Source: Gluconacetobacter azotocaptans
GTDB taxonomy: Bacteria > Pseudomonadota > Alphaproteobacteria > Acetobacterales > Acetobacteraceae
Length of the DNA: 64,000 nucleotides
Direction: 5' to 3'
Assembly (NCBI RefSeq): GCF_014174355.1
Contig: NZ_JABEQF010000007.1
Span: 62,001 to 126,000, forward strand
Under the pieces are notes generated by a model that was not told the origin of the DNA, searched no databases, and worked only from the letters and a program-made list of their open reading frames with translations. Positions 20,382-29,302 of this stretch are shown here, piece by piece; within the stretch, counting starts at the first letter, position 1, and each line of letters starts with the position of its first letter. Both the position numbers and the translations under genes were made by a program.

Positions 20382-21860
20382 ATGGCTCAGCTCCCACCCG
20401 TGGATATTTTCGACTACATCGTATTCGGGGCCACCGGCGATCTGACGATGCGCAAATTGCTGCCGGCGCTGTACTACCGGTATCGCGACGGACAGGTCCC
20501 CGATGAGTCCCGCATCATCGGCACCGCGCGCTCGCCGCTGTCGCGCGAGGACTATCGGGCCCGCGCCGAGAAGGCGCTGCGGAGCTTCGTCAAGCCGGAC
20601 GATCTGAACGAAGACACGGCGCGCCGTTTCCTGGACCTGGTCCATTACGTCAGCCTGAACGGCGCCGAGGCCGACAGCACCTGGCCCGCGCTGAAATCCC
20701 TGCTGGCCGACGCGCCCGAGGACCGGATCCGCGTCTACTACCTGGCGACCGCGCCCGGCCTGTACGGCCAGATCTGCGAGAACCTGAGCAACCAGGGCCT
20801 GGTGACCCCGCAGTCCCGCGTGGTGCTGGAAAAGCCGATCGGCACCGACCTGACCAGCGCCGACGCCATCAACGACGGCGTCGGCAAGCACTTCCCGGAA
20901 AACCATATCTTCCGCATCGACCATTATCTGGGCAAGGAAACGGTCCAGAACCTGATCGCGCTGCGCTTCGCCAATCCGGTGTTCGAGCGGCTGTGGTCCA
21001 GCGATGCGATCGAGTACATCCAGATCACGGCGGCCGAGACGGTGGGCGTCGAGGGACGCGGCCCGTACTATGACAAGTCCGGCGCGCTGCGCGACATGAT
21101 CCAGAATCACCTTCTGCAGGTGCTGTGCCTGGTGGCGATGGACCCCCCGGGCTCGCTGGAAGCCGACAGCCTGCGCAACGAGAAGCTGAAAGTGCTGCAC
21201 GCCCTGCGCCCCATCGCACCCGAGGACGTCGCCACCTATACGGTGCGCGGCCAGTACGCGCGCGGCCGGAACGGCGACAAGACCCTGCCGAGCTACTTGG
21301 AGGATCTGGGCCAGGACGCGACCAGCACCACCGAGACCTACGTCGCCATCCGGGCGGAAATCCATTCCTGGCGCTGGGGCACGGTCCCGTTCTACCTGCG
21401 GTCCGGCAAGCGGATGGCCGAGAAGTGCAGCGAGATCGTCATCCAGTTCAAGGCCGCCCCGTGGTCGATCTTCCCGACCCGCCCCGACGCCAACCGGCTG
21501 GTCATCCGCATCCAGCCCGATGAGGGCGTGACCCTGTCGGTATCGACCAAGGACCCGACGCCGACCGATTCGCTGGCCCTGCGCCGGGCCGACATCGACA
21601 TCGCCTTCGAAACGGCGTTCAGCACCCGCTATCCCGACGCCTACGAGCGACTGCTGCTGGACGTCGTGCGCGGCGACCCGGTGCTGTTCATCCGCCGTGA
21701 CGAGGTCGAGGCCGCATGGCGCTGGGCCGATCCGATCCTGAAGGGCTGGAGCGAGGACAAGGTGCCGCTGGAACTCTATCCGGCCGGTAGCTGGGGCCCG
21801 GCGGCGGCGACCGCGCTGCTGGCGCGCAGCGGCCATCAGTGGCACGAGGACATGGTATAA
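20382..21860 (+). CDS. zwf: Glucose-6-phosphate 1-dehydrogenase
   Basis: 492 aa from the ATG at 20382, preceded by AGGAGG. It oxidises glucose 6-phosphate to 6-phosphogluconolactone with NAD(P)+. Motifs are the Rossmann start FGATGDLTMRKLLPALY, VVLEKPIGTDL, the active-site RIDHYLGKETVQN, and YLRSGKRMAEKCSEIVIQFK. The pentose phosphate route is the main sugar pathway of acetic acid bacteria, so this is probably a central enzyme. The upstream frame is open but not protein-like. Confidence 0.97.
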   Translation: MAQLPPVDIFDYIVFGATGDLTMRKLLPALYYRYRDGQVPDESRIIGTARSPLSREDYRARAEKALRSFVKPDDLNEDTARRFLDLVHYVSLNGAEADSTWPALKSLLADAPEDRIRVYYLATAPGLYGQICENLSNQGLVTPQSRVVLEKPIGTDLTSADAINDGVGKHFPENHIFRIDHYLGKETVQNLIALRFANPVFERLWSSDAIEYIQITAAETVGVEGRGPYYDKSGALRDMIQNHLLQVLCLVAMDPPGSLEADSLRNEKLKVLHALRPIAPEDVATYTVRGQYARGRNGDKTLPSYLEDLGQDATSTTETYVAIRAEIHSWRWGTVPFYLRSGKRMAEKCSEIVIQFKAAPWSIFPTRPDANRLVIRIQPDEGVTLSVSTKDPTPTDSLALRRADIDIAFETAFSTRYPDAYERLLLDVVRGDPVLFIRRDEVEAAWRWADPILKGWSEDKVPLELYPAGSWGPAAATALLARSGHQWHEDMV

Positions 21861-21865
21861 CCGGC

Positions 21866-22306
21866 ATGGCCCGCGACCCTGCCCTTTCCGGACGGCGCCC
21901 GCGCCTGACGATGCGCAAGCGCATCATCAGGCGTGTGTTGATGGTCGTGCCCCTGGCGCTGCTGGCGATGATCAGCGCGCGCATGGGCTGGCTGGACCAG
22001 GCGGCGGACCAGATCACCTTCCGCCATGCCAACTGGTTCGACGACACCGCGCTGGTCGAACATTTCCGTACCGTGGTGACGCATAACGGCATGACCGACA
22101 CGCGCGGGGATTGCCTGCTGTTCATCGTCAACGGCAGCGACCCGCCGGACGCGGTGCGCTTCGACGTGATGGAAAAGCATTCGGGACACTGCCCCGGCCC
22201 CAAGGGCACGCTGCCCAAGCTGTTCACGCTGAAGATCGACCGGCTGGGGCAGACCGCGCAGACCGACTGGGGCTCGCCCGGGCAATTCCACGCCCTTCCC
22301 CGCTAG
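21866..22306 (+). CDS. Hypothetical protein with N-terminal membrane anchor
   Basis: 146 aa. A basic N-terminus (RKRIIRR) precedes one hydrophobic helix (about 25-40, VLMVVPLALLAMISA) and a periplasmic part of about 100 residues with a Cys pair (GDCLLF and SGHCPGPKG). Starts 5 bp after zwf, so probably cotranscribed. An alternative start is the ATG at 21911. No family recognised; the layout fits a small exported protein. Confidence 0.65.
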   Translation: MARDPALSGRRPRLTMRKRIIRRVLMVVPLALLAMISARMGWLDQAADQITFRHANWFDDTALVEHFRTVVTHNGMTDTRGDCLLFIVNGSDPPDAVRFDVMEKHSGHCPGPKGTLPKLFTLKIDRLGQTAQTDWGSPGQFHALPR

Positions 22307-22389
22307 CTTCGACCGCCCCCCTTGCTGCGGGGGCGGCGAGACAGTTACCTAAGGGGCGTTGCCCCCGACATACGGCTTGCAGGACATAG

Positions 22390-23052
22390 ATGACGACGAC
22401 CGGACAGACCCGGACCGGACCGCTACCGGCCGACACCGCCCCCGCCGCCGGGCGGCGCGATTTCCTGGCGCTGGTGACGGTGGCCACCGCCGGGGCGGGG
22501 GTGGCCGCGTTCGCCTGGCCGTTCCTCGACAGCCTGCGGCCGGGCGACGCCGCCGCCGCGCACGCGCCGATCGACGTCGATGTCTCCAAGCTGCCGCCAG
22601 GCCAGCAGATTACCGTGGTATGGCACGGCAACCCGGTTTTCATCACCCACCGCACGCCGGAGTCCCTGGCGCGACTGCAGGAAGCCTCGCTGAAGGGCCG
22701 CCTGCGCGACGGGGCGTCCGGCATGGTCCAGCAGCCGCCCTACGCCACCAACTGGCATCGTTCCATCGCCCCCGAATTCGGGGTCGTAGTGGGGATCTGC
22801 ACCCATCTGGGCTGCGTGCCGACCTACGCCCCCACGCCGGACCCCAGCACGCCCATCGCCAACTGGCCGGGCGGTTATGCCTGCCCCTGCCACGGGTCGA
22901 AATTCGACCTGGCCGGACGGGTCTTCATCGGCGCGCCCGCGCCGTACAACCTGCCCGTCCCCCCTTATTCGATGCCCAACCCGACAACGATCCGCATCGG
23001 GCAGAATCCGCCCGGATCGGATTTCGATTTTTCCAGCATCCTGCAGATCTGA
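22390..23052 (+). CDS. petA: Ubiquinol-cytochrome c reductase Rieske subunit
   Basis: 220 aa. A Tat-type N-terminus ([25 protein letters not shown]) anchors a periplasmic Rieske domain. The cluster ligands are in CTHLGC and CPCHGS, with the GGYACPC and PPYSMPN elements of the bc1-type Rieske protein. It passes electrons from ubiquinol to cytochrome c1. petB and petC, which normally follow at once, are not present: the next gene is on the opposite strand. The cytochrome b and c1 genes must lie elsewhere if the complex is made. Confidence 0.93.
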   Translation: MTTTGQTRTGPLPADTAPAAGRRDFLALVTVATAGAGVAAFAWPFLDSLRPGDAAAAHAPIDVDVSKLPPGQQITVVWHGNPVFITHRTPESLARLQEASLKGRLRDGASGMVQQPPYATNWHRSIAPEFGVVVGICTHLGCVPTYAPTPDPSTPIANWPGGYACPCHGSKFDLAGRVFIGAPAPYNLPVPPYSMPNPTTIRIGQNPPGSDFDFSSILQI

Positions 23053-23079
23053 CGCGCCGGATCGCCGACAGACCGACTT

Positions 23080-24039
23080 TCAGGACCGGTTCGGAGCGAA
23101 GGCGGCGCGCAACTGCCTGCCGCCGAAACGGATGGCCGCCTTTCCCCACGGCATGACCGAATACAGGTTCAGATAGCCGTGGATCGTGCCGGGAAAGCAT
23201 CGCACCGTCACGGGCACGTCCACCGCGCGCAGGGCCTCGGCATAACCCGTGCCCTCGTCATGTAGCGGGTCGCACTCGGCCGGCACGATCACCGCCGGCG
23301 CCACCCCCGACAGCGACGGCGCGAAAATCGGCGCGACCAGCGGATCGCGCAGATCGTCGGGCGTGCGGACATATTGCTGCGCGTACCATTCCAGCAGCCG
23401 GGTCGTCAGCATATAGCCATGGCCGTAGGTCTGGCGCGACGGCACATCGCGCGCGCCATATAAGGACGGGTAGTACAGCAACTGCATCGCCAGGTCGGGG
23501 CCGCCCCCGTCGCGCGCCAGCAGCGCCAGAACGGCCGCCAGATTGCCGCCCGCGCTGTCGCCCGCGACCGCCACGCGCCCACCCCAGCGCCAGGCTTCGC
23601 CCGCCAGCCACGCCAGCGCGGCCCGGCAATCCTCGACCGCCGCGGGAAAGCGATGTTCGGGCGCCAGGCGATAGTCATATGACAGGACCGCGGCCCCCGA
23701 GGCCCGCGCCAGGCGACAGCAGATCCCATGATGCGAATTCAGCCCGCAATGGACGAATCCGCCGCCATGCATGAACAGGACCACCCCCCGGACGCGCCCA
23801 TGGGGAATGTAAAGCCGCGCGGGCCGCAGTTCGGTCGCGCCGGGCACGCGCAGATGCAGCACGCGACGCAGCGGCAGGCTGGACAGGCGTTGCGGGAAGC
23901 ACGGACGGTCCAGCAATCGCCGGATACTCTCCAGCGAATGGGGCACGCGTGCGTGCGTGGTGGCCCGACTGGCCAGATGCCGCAGCAGAAGGCGCGCCAC
24001 AAAGCCGGGCCCCGCGCGCCGTTCCGGTCCGAGAGCCAT
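23080..24039 (-). CDS. Alpha/beta hydrolase, hormone-sensitive-lipase family esterase
   Basis: 319 aa. The HSL-family oxyanion motif HGGGFVHCG, the nucleophile elbow GDSAGGN, the Asp region CDPLHDEG and the catalytic His in GTIHGYLNLY make a full triad. YDYRLAPEHRFPAAVEDC is also diagnostic. It hydrolyses short acyl esters of lipids or xenobiotics; the natural substrate is unknown. No signal peptide is evident. Convergent with petA, 27 bp apart. Confidence 0.9.
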   Translation of the reverse strand: MALGPERRAGPGFVARLLLRHLASRATTHARVPHSLESIRRLLDRPCFPQRLSSLPLRRVLHLRVPGATELRPARLYIPHGRVRGVVLFMHGGGFVHCGLNSHHGICCRLARASGAAVLSYDYRLAPEHRFPAAVEDCRAALAWLAGEAWRWGGRVAVAGDSAGGNLAAVLALLARDGGGPDLAMQLLYYPSLYGARDVPSRQTYGHGYMLTTRLLEWYAQQYVRTPDDLRDPLVAPIFAPSLSGVAPAVIVPAECDPLHDEGTGYAEALRAVDVPVTVRCFPGTIHGYLNLYSVMPWGKAAIRFGGRQLRAAFAPNRS

Positions 24040-24125
24040 TCCAGCACCCCTCCATCCCGTTACCCGTCCTTGATGCGGCGCATTCCCCCTTGACGCAAGC
24101 CGACGGCATCGTCAGTTTCCGCAGG

Positions 24126-24536
24126 CCAGATGGTCGGGCGACCGCTGTTGCATGGATTTTCCATGCGATGGAGGAAAGTCCGGGCTCCACGGAGGAACGG
24201 TGCCGGCTAACGGCCGGCGGGGGCGACCCCAGGGAAAGTGCCACAGAAAACAAACCGCCCCCACGGCATTCCGGTTCGCCGGAGATGGTGCGGGCAAGGG
24301 TGAAACGGTGCGGTAAGAGCGCACCGCGCGTGCGGTAACGCAGGCGGCAGGGCAAACCCCACCGGGAGCAAGACCGAATAGGAACGACAGACGGGTCGCC
24401 TTCGGGCGGGATCGTCGGGGGTCTCCGCCCCGTCGTTCGGGTTGGTCGCGTGAGGCGTGCCGCAAGGCGCGTCCCAGAGGAATGGTCGCCCCCCTTCGTC
24501 AGAAGGTGGACAGAACCCGGCTTACAGACCATCTGG
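24126..24536 (+). ncRNA. rnpB: RNase P RNA (bacterial class A)
   Basis: The 5' end CCAGATGGTC pairs with the 3' end GACCATCTGG to form P1. The universally conserved GAGGAAAGTCCGGGC block is at 24171-24185, and the 3' core AGAACCCGGCTTACAG at about 24512-24527. About 411 nt. It is the catalytic RNA that trims tRNA 5' leaders. A T-rich stretch (24539-24543 onward) probably ends transcription. Confidence 0.97.
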
Positions 24537-24858
24537 CGTTTTTCTCCCTTTTCCCCTTCCCTTTTCAGGCCCGGATACCGCGTTATCCGGGCGTTCATAA
24601 ATAGAACATAACGTAAACATCCGTATTCGCGGCACCCCGATCCCGTCTGGACGCACCATAATTTACGGGGTTGAGACGGGAACTTGCCCGACCAGCGAAA
24701 AACAGCGGTTTTCCGCCAGAATTTCGGTGTGTTTAATTTGACGTCCCATAAAATCCCATGATATCCCATGAAAACCCGGACGACAGCCGCAGCGCGCGAC
24801 GCGCACGGAATTGACGCGCCGCGTCGCACGACATCAGCCAAGGGGGGCATCGCGTAGC
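24537..24858. other. Intergenic region upstream of the dcw cluster
   Basis: 322 bp between rnpB and mraZ, noticeably AT-rich around 24590-24780, and the presumed promoter region for the division and cell-wall cluster. It contains the triple repeat annotated at 24744-24769. No protein-coding gene is apparent. Confidence 0.7.
24744..24769 (+). promoter_or_regulatory. Putative MraZ operator, three phased TCCCAT repeats
   Basis: TCCCAT occurs at 24744, 24754 and 24764, exactly 10 bp apart. On the minus strand this reads TGGGA three times with 5-nt spacers, the arrangement reported for MraZ binding at mra promoters in E. coli. It sits about 90 bp before the mraZ start, so negative autoregulation of the cluster is likely. 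Orientation relative to mraZ and the exact promoter are not determined. Confidence 0.75.
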
Positions 24859-25332
24859 GTGAGTGTGTTCCTTGGCACCCACCAGAACCGCCTCGACGCC
24901 AAGGGGCGCGTCTCGATCCCCGCGAGCTTCCGTACGGCGTTGCGTGCGCAGGCCGCCGCCGGCGAGTCCCTGGTCATCCTGCGTCCCTCGCATCAGCATC
25001 CATGCATCGAGGCCTGGCCGCCCGCCACCTTCGCCGCCCTCAGCCAGCCGCTCGACCGGCTGGACATGTTCTCGGACGACCATGACGACATGGCCGCGGC
25101 GCTGTACGCCGACGCCTATCCCGCGGATTCGGACCGCGAGGGGCGGATCGTCCTGCCCGACACGCTGAAGGAACATGCCGGCCTGACCGACAGCGTGGCG
25201 TTCATGGGGCTGGGCCGCATCTTCCAGATCTGGGAACCCGCCGCCGCCGAACGCCGGCGCGCCGAAGCCCGGACGCGCTCGCGCCAGGTGGCGCTGCCGG
25301 CACGGGGCGGCAACGGAGAGACGGCGCAATGA
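24859..25332 (+). CDS. mraZ: Transcriptional regulator MraZ
   Basis: 157 aa from the GTG at 24859 ([25 protein letters not shown]). Two AbrB-like SpoVT motifs: [13 protein letters not shown] near the start and [17 protein letters not shown] in the second half. MraZ forms a ring and binds repeats upstream of its own operon, matching the repeats at 24744-24769. First gene of the cluster; its stop overlaps rsmH by 4 bp. Confidence 0.95.
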   Translation: MSVFLGTHQNRLDAKGRVSIPASFRTALRAQAAAGESLVILRPSHQHPCIEAWPPATFAALSQPLDRLDMFSDDHDDMAAALYADAYPADSDREGRIVLPDTLKEHAGLTDSVAFMGLGRIFQIWEPAAAERRRAEARTRSRQVALPARGGNGETAQ

Positions 25333-26336
25333 CCGCCCTGCCCACCCCTGGCCACATCCCGGTCATGCTGCCCGAGGTGCTGGACATGCTGGCCCCCCGC
25401 GACGGCGCGACCTATCTGGACGGCACGTTCGGCGGTGGCGGCTACGCCCGCGCCATCCTGTCGGCCGCGCGCTGCACGCTGTGGGCCATCGACCGCGACC
25501 CGGCCGCCATCCGACGGGGCGAGGCGCTGCAGGCCGAACTGCGCGCGCCCGACGGAACATCGCGCCTGCATATGGTGCAGGGCGGCTTCGGCGAGATGCG
25601 CGACCTGCTGGCGCAGCGCGACGCGCCGATGCTGGATGGCGTCGTGCTGGACCTGGGCGTGTCGTCCTTCCAGCTGGACGAGGTCGAGCGTGGGTTCTCG
25701 TTCCGGACGGACGGGCCGCTGGACATGCGCATGGGCGACACCGGCCCGACGGCGGCCGACATCGTCAACACCATGGCGGAAACCGACCTGGCGAACATCA
25801 TCTATGAATATGGCGAGGAACGACGCTCGCGCCGCGTCGCCGGCGCCATCGTCGCCGCGCGGGCCGAAGCCCCGATCCTGACCACGTTCCGCCTGGCCGA
25901 GATCATCCGCTCGGTCGTGCCGGGCGACCGCTCGGGCATCGACCCCGCCACACGGTCGTTCCAGGGCATCCGCATCCATGTGAATGACGAACTGGGGCAG
26001 ATCGTCTCGGGCCTGGAACAGGCCATGGAGATGCTGTCGCCCGGCGGCCGGCTGGTCGTCGTGTCGTTCCATTCGCTGGAAGACCGCCTGGTCAAGCGGG
26101 CGATGAACCGCGCCGCCGGTCGGGTGCCCGCGCCCTCGCGTCACGACCCCGGCGCCATGCGCGCGGGGCAGGAGGTGCCGGAATTCCGGCTGCTGACCAC
26201 CAAGGCCCTGCGCCCCACCGACGCGGAATGCCGCGCCAACCCCCGCGCCCGCAGCGCGCGCCTGCGCGGGATCGAACGCCTGCCGACTGCCGAGAGTCTG
26301 ACATCAGCCCCCCTGAGCACGGAACGCCGCCCATGA
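25329..26336 (+). CDS. rsmH: 16S rRNA m4C1402 methyltransferase
   Basis: 335 aa. [13 protein letters not shown] opens the protein, [13 protein letters not shown] is the SAM-binding loop, and [23 protein letters not shown] is the MraW/RsmH signature. It N4-methylates C1402 in the 16S rRNA P site. Located between mraZ and ftsL with 4-bp overlaps on both sides, so translation is probably coupled. Confidence 0.97.
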   Translation: MTALPTPGHIPVMLPEVLDMLAPRDGATYLDGTFGGGGYARAILSAARCTLWAIDRDPAAIRRGEALQAELRAPDGTSRLHMVQGGFGEMRDLLAQRDAPMLDGVVLDLGVSSFQLDEVERGFSFRTDGPLDMRMGDTGPTAADIVNTMAETDLANIIYEYGEERRSRRVAGAIVAARAEAPILTTFRLAEIIRSVVPGDRSGIDPATRSFQGIRIHVNDELGQIVSGLEQAMEMLSPGGRLVVVSFHSLEDRLVKRAMNRAAGRVPAPSRHDPGAMRAGQEVPEFRLLTTKALRPTDAECRANPRARSARLRGIERLPTAESLTSAPLSTERRP

Positions 26337-27181
26337 TCCGGTCCTTCACCTTCCTCTGCGCCGTGATGGCCGGTCTGTCCGGGCTGTTCCTCTATTCCAA
26401 GAAGCATCAGACGACCCTGCTGGACCAGCAGATCTCGCACATCGTCGCCGACACGCAGCATATCCGCGAACAGACCGCGATGATGCGCGCGGAATGGGCG
26501 CTGCTGAACCAGCCGGATCGGCTTCAGACGCTGTCCGCCCGTTTCCTGCCCGGGGTCCGGCCGATGGCGCCGACGCAGTTCATTCAGATGGCGTCGCTGG
26601 CTGACCGCCTGCCCGCCCCCGGATCGAAGCCGCTGCCGGTGGCCAACCCGCGGGCGACGATCGGCGCGACCCTGGCGGCGGCCGCGCCGTCGCACGCACC
26701 GGCCGAAGCGCCCGCACGCATGGCCGCGGCCCAGGCCGCACCCGCGATTTCGGCGGCGCTGCCGCCCGCGGCGCATGCGCCCGTCGCCGAACCCGTCCGC
26801 GTGGCCGCCGCTCGTCCGGCCCGGCCCGAGCGCCCGGTCATGATGGCCGAGGCCGCATCCCCCCCGGTGCAGGAGGTCGCGTCGCGCGCCGCGCCTCATT
26901 CTGCCCGGCCCGCCGCCATTTCGCCCGATTTGGCGCATAGCATCGACCACCGTGCCGCCCTTACCGTTGCCCGTGCCCAGCGCCCCGTGCTACCGCCTGC
27001 CGCCCCGGCCACCCGGATGGCGGCTTACCATCCCCCGCATCCGGCGCCCATCGCCGTGGCGGCCTGGCGACCGGCCGCCCCCCCAGCCCCGTATCAGGAG
27101 GCAAGGGGGTATGGCATGGGGTCCTCGCTGGGTTTCACCCGTTCAGGCGCCCTTCCTCCACCCGTTCCCGTCAGCAACTGA
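26333..27181 (+). CDS. ftsL: Cell division protein FtsL with long Ala/Pro-rich tail
   Basis: 282 aa from the ATG at 26333, which overlaps the rsmH stop. Residues 1-18 form the transmembrane helix ([21 protein letters not shown]). About 25-80 is a periplasmic coiled coil ending [17 protein letters not shown], typical of FtsL. FtsL usually has about 100-120 residues; here about 190 more residues of Ala/Pro/Arg-rich low-complexity sequence follow. It partners FtsQ and FtsB in activating the septal synthase. The core assignment rests on position and the LNQPxRL motif. Confidence 0.9.
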   Translation: MIRSFTFLCAVMAGLSGLFLYSKKHQTTLLDQQISHIVADTQHIREQTAMMRAEWALLNQPDRLQTLSARFLPGVRPMAPTQFIQMASLADRLPAPGSKPLPVANPRATIGATLAAAAPSHAPAEAPARMAAAQAAPAISAALPPAAHAPVAEPVRVAAARPARPERPVMMAEAASPPVQEVASRAAPHSARPAAISPDLAHSIDHRAALTVARAQRPVLPPAAPATRMAAYHPPHPAPIAVAAWRPAAPPAPYQEARGYGMGSSLGFTRSGALPPPVPVSN

Positions 27182-27208
27182 TGACCTAACGCAAACCGCG
27201 CAGGCAAC

Positions 27209-29302
27209 ATGATCAACGGCCCGACCGACACACCAGATACCAGGCGGAACGGGCCCTCCCGCCCCCCGCGGATGGACGTGCGGGTCACGGGCGACGATCT
27301 GCGCACCCGCACCGCGCGCGAACGAACGCAGACGCGCCTGCTGGGTGTGTCCGCCGGTTTCTGCGTGCTGTTCGGCGCCGTGGCGCTGAAGCTGGCGGCC
27401 GCCACCGTCCTCATGCCGATGGCGCCCGAACGGCGGCAGATCGCCCCGCAGGTCCCCGACATCCCCAAAAGCGACCCCAAGGGCATGATGGCCGGCGATT
27501 TCGCGTTGCCGCAGGTCCATCGCGCCTCGATCATCGACCGCAATGGCCAGGTCCTGGCCATTTCGCTGCCGGTGGCCCAGGTCTACGCCAACCCCCAGGA
27601 AATGATCGAACCCGAGGACGCGGCGCGCAAGCTCAAGACCGTCCTGCCCACGCTGGACGTGACCGAGACGATCCGCCGCCTGTCGACCAAAAAACAGTTC
27701 ATCTACCTGGCGCGCGACATCACGCCGATGCAGGAAGTCGCGATCAATAATCTGGGGATTCCCGGAATCTATTTCGAACCGGGCGAGCGGCGTCATTATC
27801 CGCTGGGCAAGGTGGCCAGCCACATCCTGGGCGCGGTCGACATCGACGATCACGGCGTCGCCGGGGTGGAACGCTTCCTGGACAAGCGCCTGGATGGCGA
27901 CCGCACGCCCTTGCGCCTGTCGCTGGACGTGCGGATCGAGGCCGTGGTGCGCGACGAACTGGCGGCGGCCAAGGACACGTTCCAGGCCATCGGCGCCAGC
28001 GCCATCGTCATGGACGTCAACACCGGCGAGATCGTCGCCATGGTCAGCCTGCCGGACTACGACGCCAACGATTTCGGCCGCGCCGACCCCGACGCGCGCT
28101 TCAACCGTGCCGTCACCGGCATGTACGAACCCGGTTCGACCTTCAAGCTCCAGACCGCCGCGATGGCCCTGCAACTGGGCGTCGCCCATATCTGGGACCG
28201 GTTTTCCAGCGTCCCCATCCATATCGGCCGCTTCACCATCTCGGACATGAAGTCGGACCATTTCTCACCGTGGCTGTCCCTGACCGAGGTGATGGCCTAT
28301 TCGTCCAACCCTGCGGCGGCGCATATCGCGCTGGATGTCGGCGCCCAGCGGCAGCAGGACTGGCTGCGCGCCATGGGGTTCTTCGCGCCGGTACCGATCG
28401 AACTTCCGGAATCGGCCCACCCCATCGTGCCCGCCCTGCGCAACTGGGGCATCGCCACGGTCATGACGGTGGGGTTCGGCCATGGCATGGCCGAGCCGCC
28501 TCTGGCGATCGTGCGCGGCACCGCCGCGACGGTGAATGGCGGCATCCTGGTCCGTCCGACCCTGCTGTCACGCGACGCGGCGCCTGCGGAGAGCGGCCCG
28601 CAGGCCACGCTGGCCAGCCTGGGCCCGCAGACCGCCCAGCCCGGCGCCCTGCCGGCCACCGCACCGGATGCCGCATCAGATGCCGTGCCCGCGCCGGAAG
28701 GCCGCCGTGTGATCTCGCCCGAAAATTCGGCGCTGCTGCGGCGCATGCTGCGCCTGGACGTGACCAAGGGCACCGGCAAGACGGCCGAATCCCCCGGCTA
28801 TTTCGTTGGCGGCAAGACCGGTACCGCCGAGAAGATCGGCCCGCACGGCGGCTATCTGAAACATGTCAACATCGCGGCTTTTACTGGAATCTTCCCGATG
28901 AACGCACCGCATTACGCGGTCTATGTCATGCTCGACAGCCCCAAGGCCACGCCGCAGACCCATGGCTGGACGACAGCGGCATGGAACGCCGCGCCCACTG
29001 TGTCGAAGATCGTGACGCGCATCGGCCCGATGCTGGGCCTGTTCCCCGATACGGCCAACGCGCAGGCCGTGGACGACGCGTTGGCCATTCCCATGGAACC
29101 GGCGGTGCCGCGCGGTTATCGCCCGCTGGGGCCGGGCAACGATCCGGGCGATCCGCGCAACCTGCCGAAACCCGAGAAGAAAGGCCGCCGGCATGGCGAC
29201 CTGACGGTGGCCGATGCCCCGCCGCGTGCGCGCCTGCACACCGCGCGGGCCGAGCGGCCCGAACGCGCGGCCCCGGCCGATATCGCGGAGTCGCGCGGAT
29301 GA
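27209..29302 (+). CDS. ftsI: Septal peptidoglycan transpeptidase FtsI (PBP3)
   Basis: 697 aa, class B PBP. A cytoplasmic Arg-rich N-terminus and one membrane helix (about 45-70) precede the pedestal domain. The transpeptidase domain has SxxK at Ser310 (GSTFK), SxN at about 365-367 (SSN) and KTG at about 536-538 (GGKTGTAEK). It crosslinks septal peptidoglycan together with FtsW. An Ala/Pro-rich insert (about 455-500) and a basic Pro-rich tail make it longer than E. coli PBP3. It starts 27 bp after ftsL and overlaps murE by 4 bp. Confidence 0.95.
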   Translation: MINGPTDTPDTRRNGPSRPPRMDVRVTGDDLRTRTARERTQTRLLGVSAGFCVLFGAVALKLAAATVLMPMAPERRQIAPQVPDIPKSDPKGMMAGDFALPQVHRASIIDRNGQVLAISLPVAQVYANPQEMIEPEDAARKLKTVLPTLDVTETIRRLSTKKQFIYLARDITPMQEVAINNLGIPGIYFEPGERRHYPLGKVASHILGAVDIDDHGVAGVERFLDKRLDGDRTPLRLSLDVRIEAVVRDELAAAKDTFQAIGASAIVMDVNTGEIVAMVSLPDYDANDFGRADPDARFNRAVTGMYEPGSTFKLQTAAMALQLGVAHIWDRFSSVPIHIGRFTISDMKSDHFSPWLSLTEVMAYSSNPAAAHIALDVGAQRQQDWLRAMGFFAPVPIELPESAHPIVPALRNWGIATVMTVGFGHGMAEPPLAIVRGTAATVNGGILVRPTLLSRDAAPAESGPQATLASLGPQTAQPGALPATAPDAASDAVPAPEGRRVISPENSALLRRMLRLDVTKGTGKTAESPGYFVGGKTGTAEKIGPHGGYLKHVNIAAFTGIFPMNAPHYAVYVMLDSPKATPQTHGWTTAAWNAAPTVSKIVTRIGPMLGLFPDTANAQAVDDALAIPMEPAVPRGYRPLGPGNDPGDPRNLPKPEKKGRRHGDLTVADAPPRARLHTARAERPERAAPADIAESRG

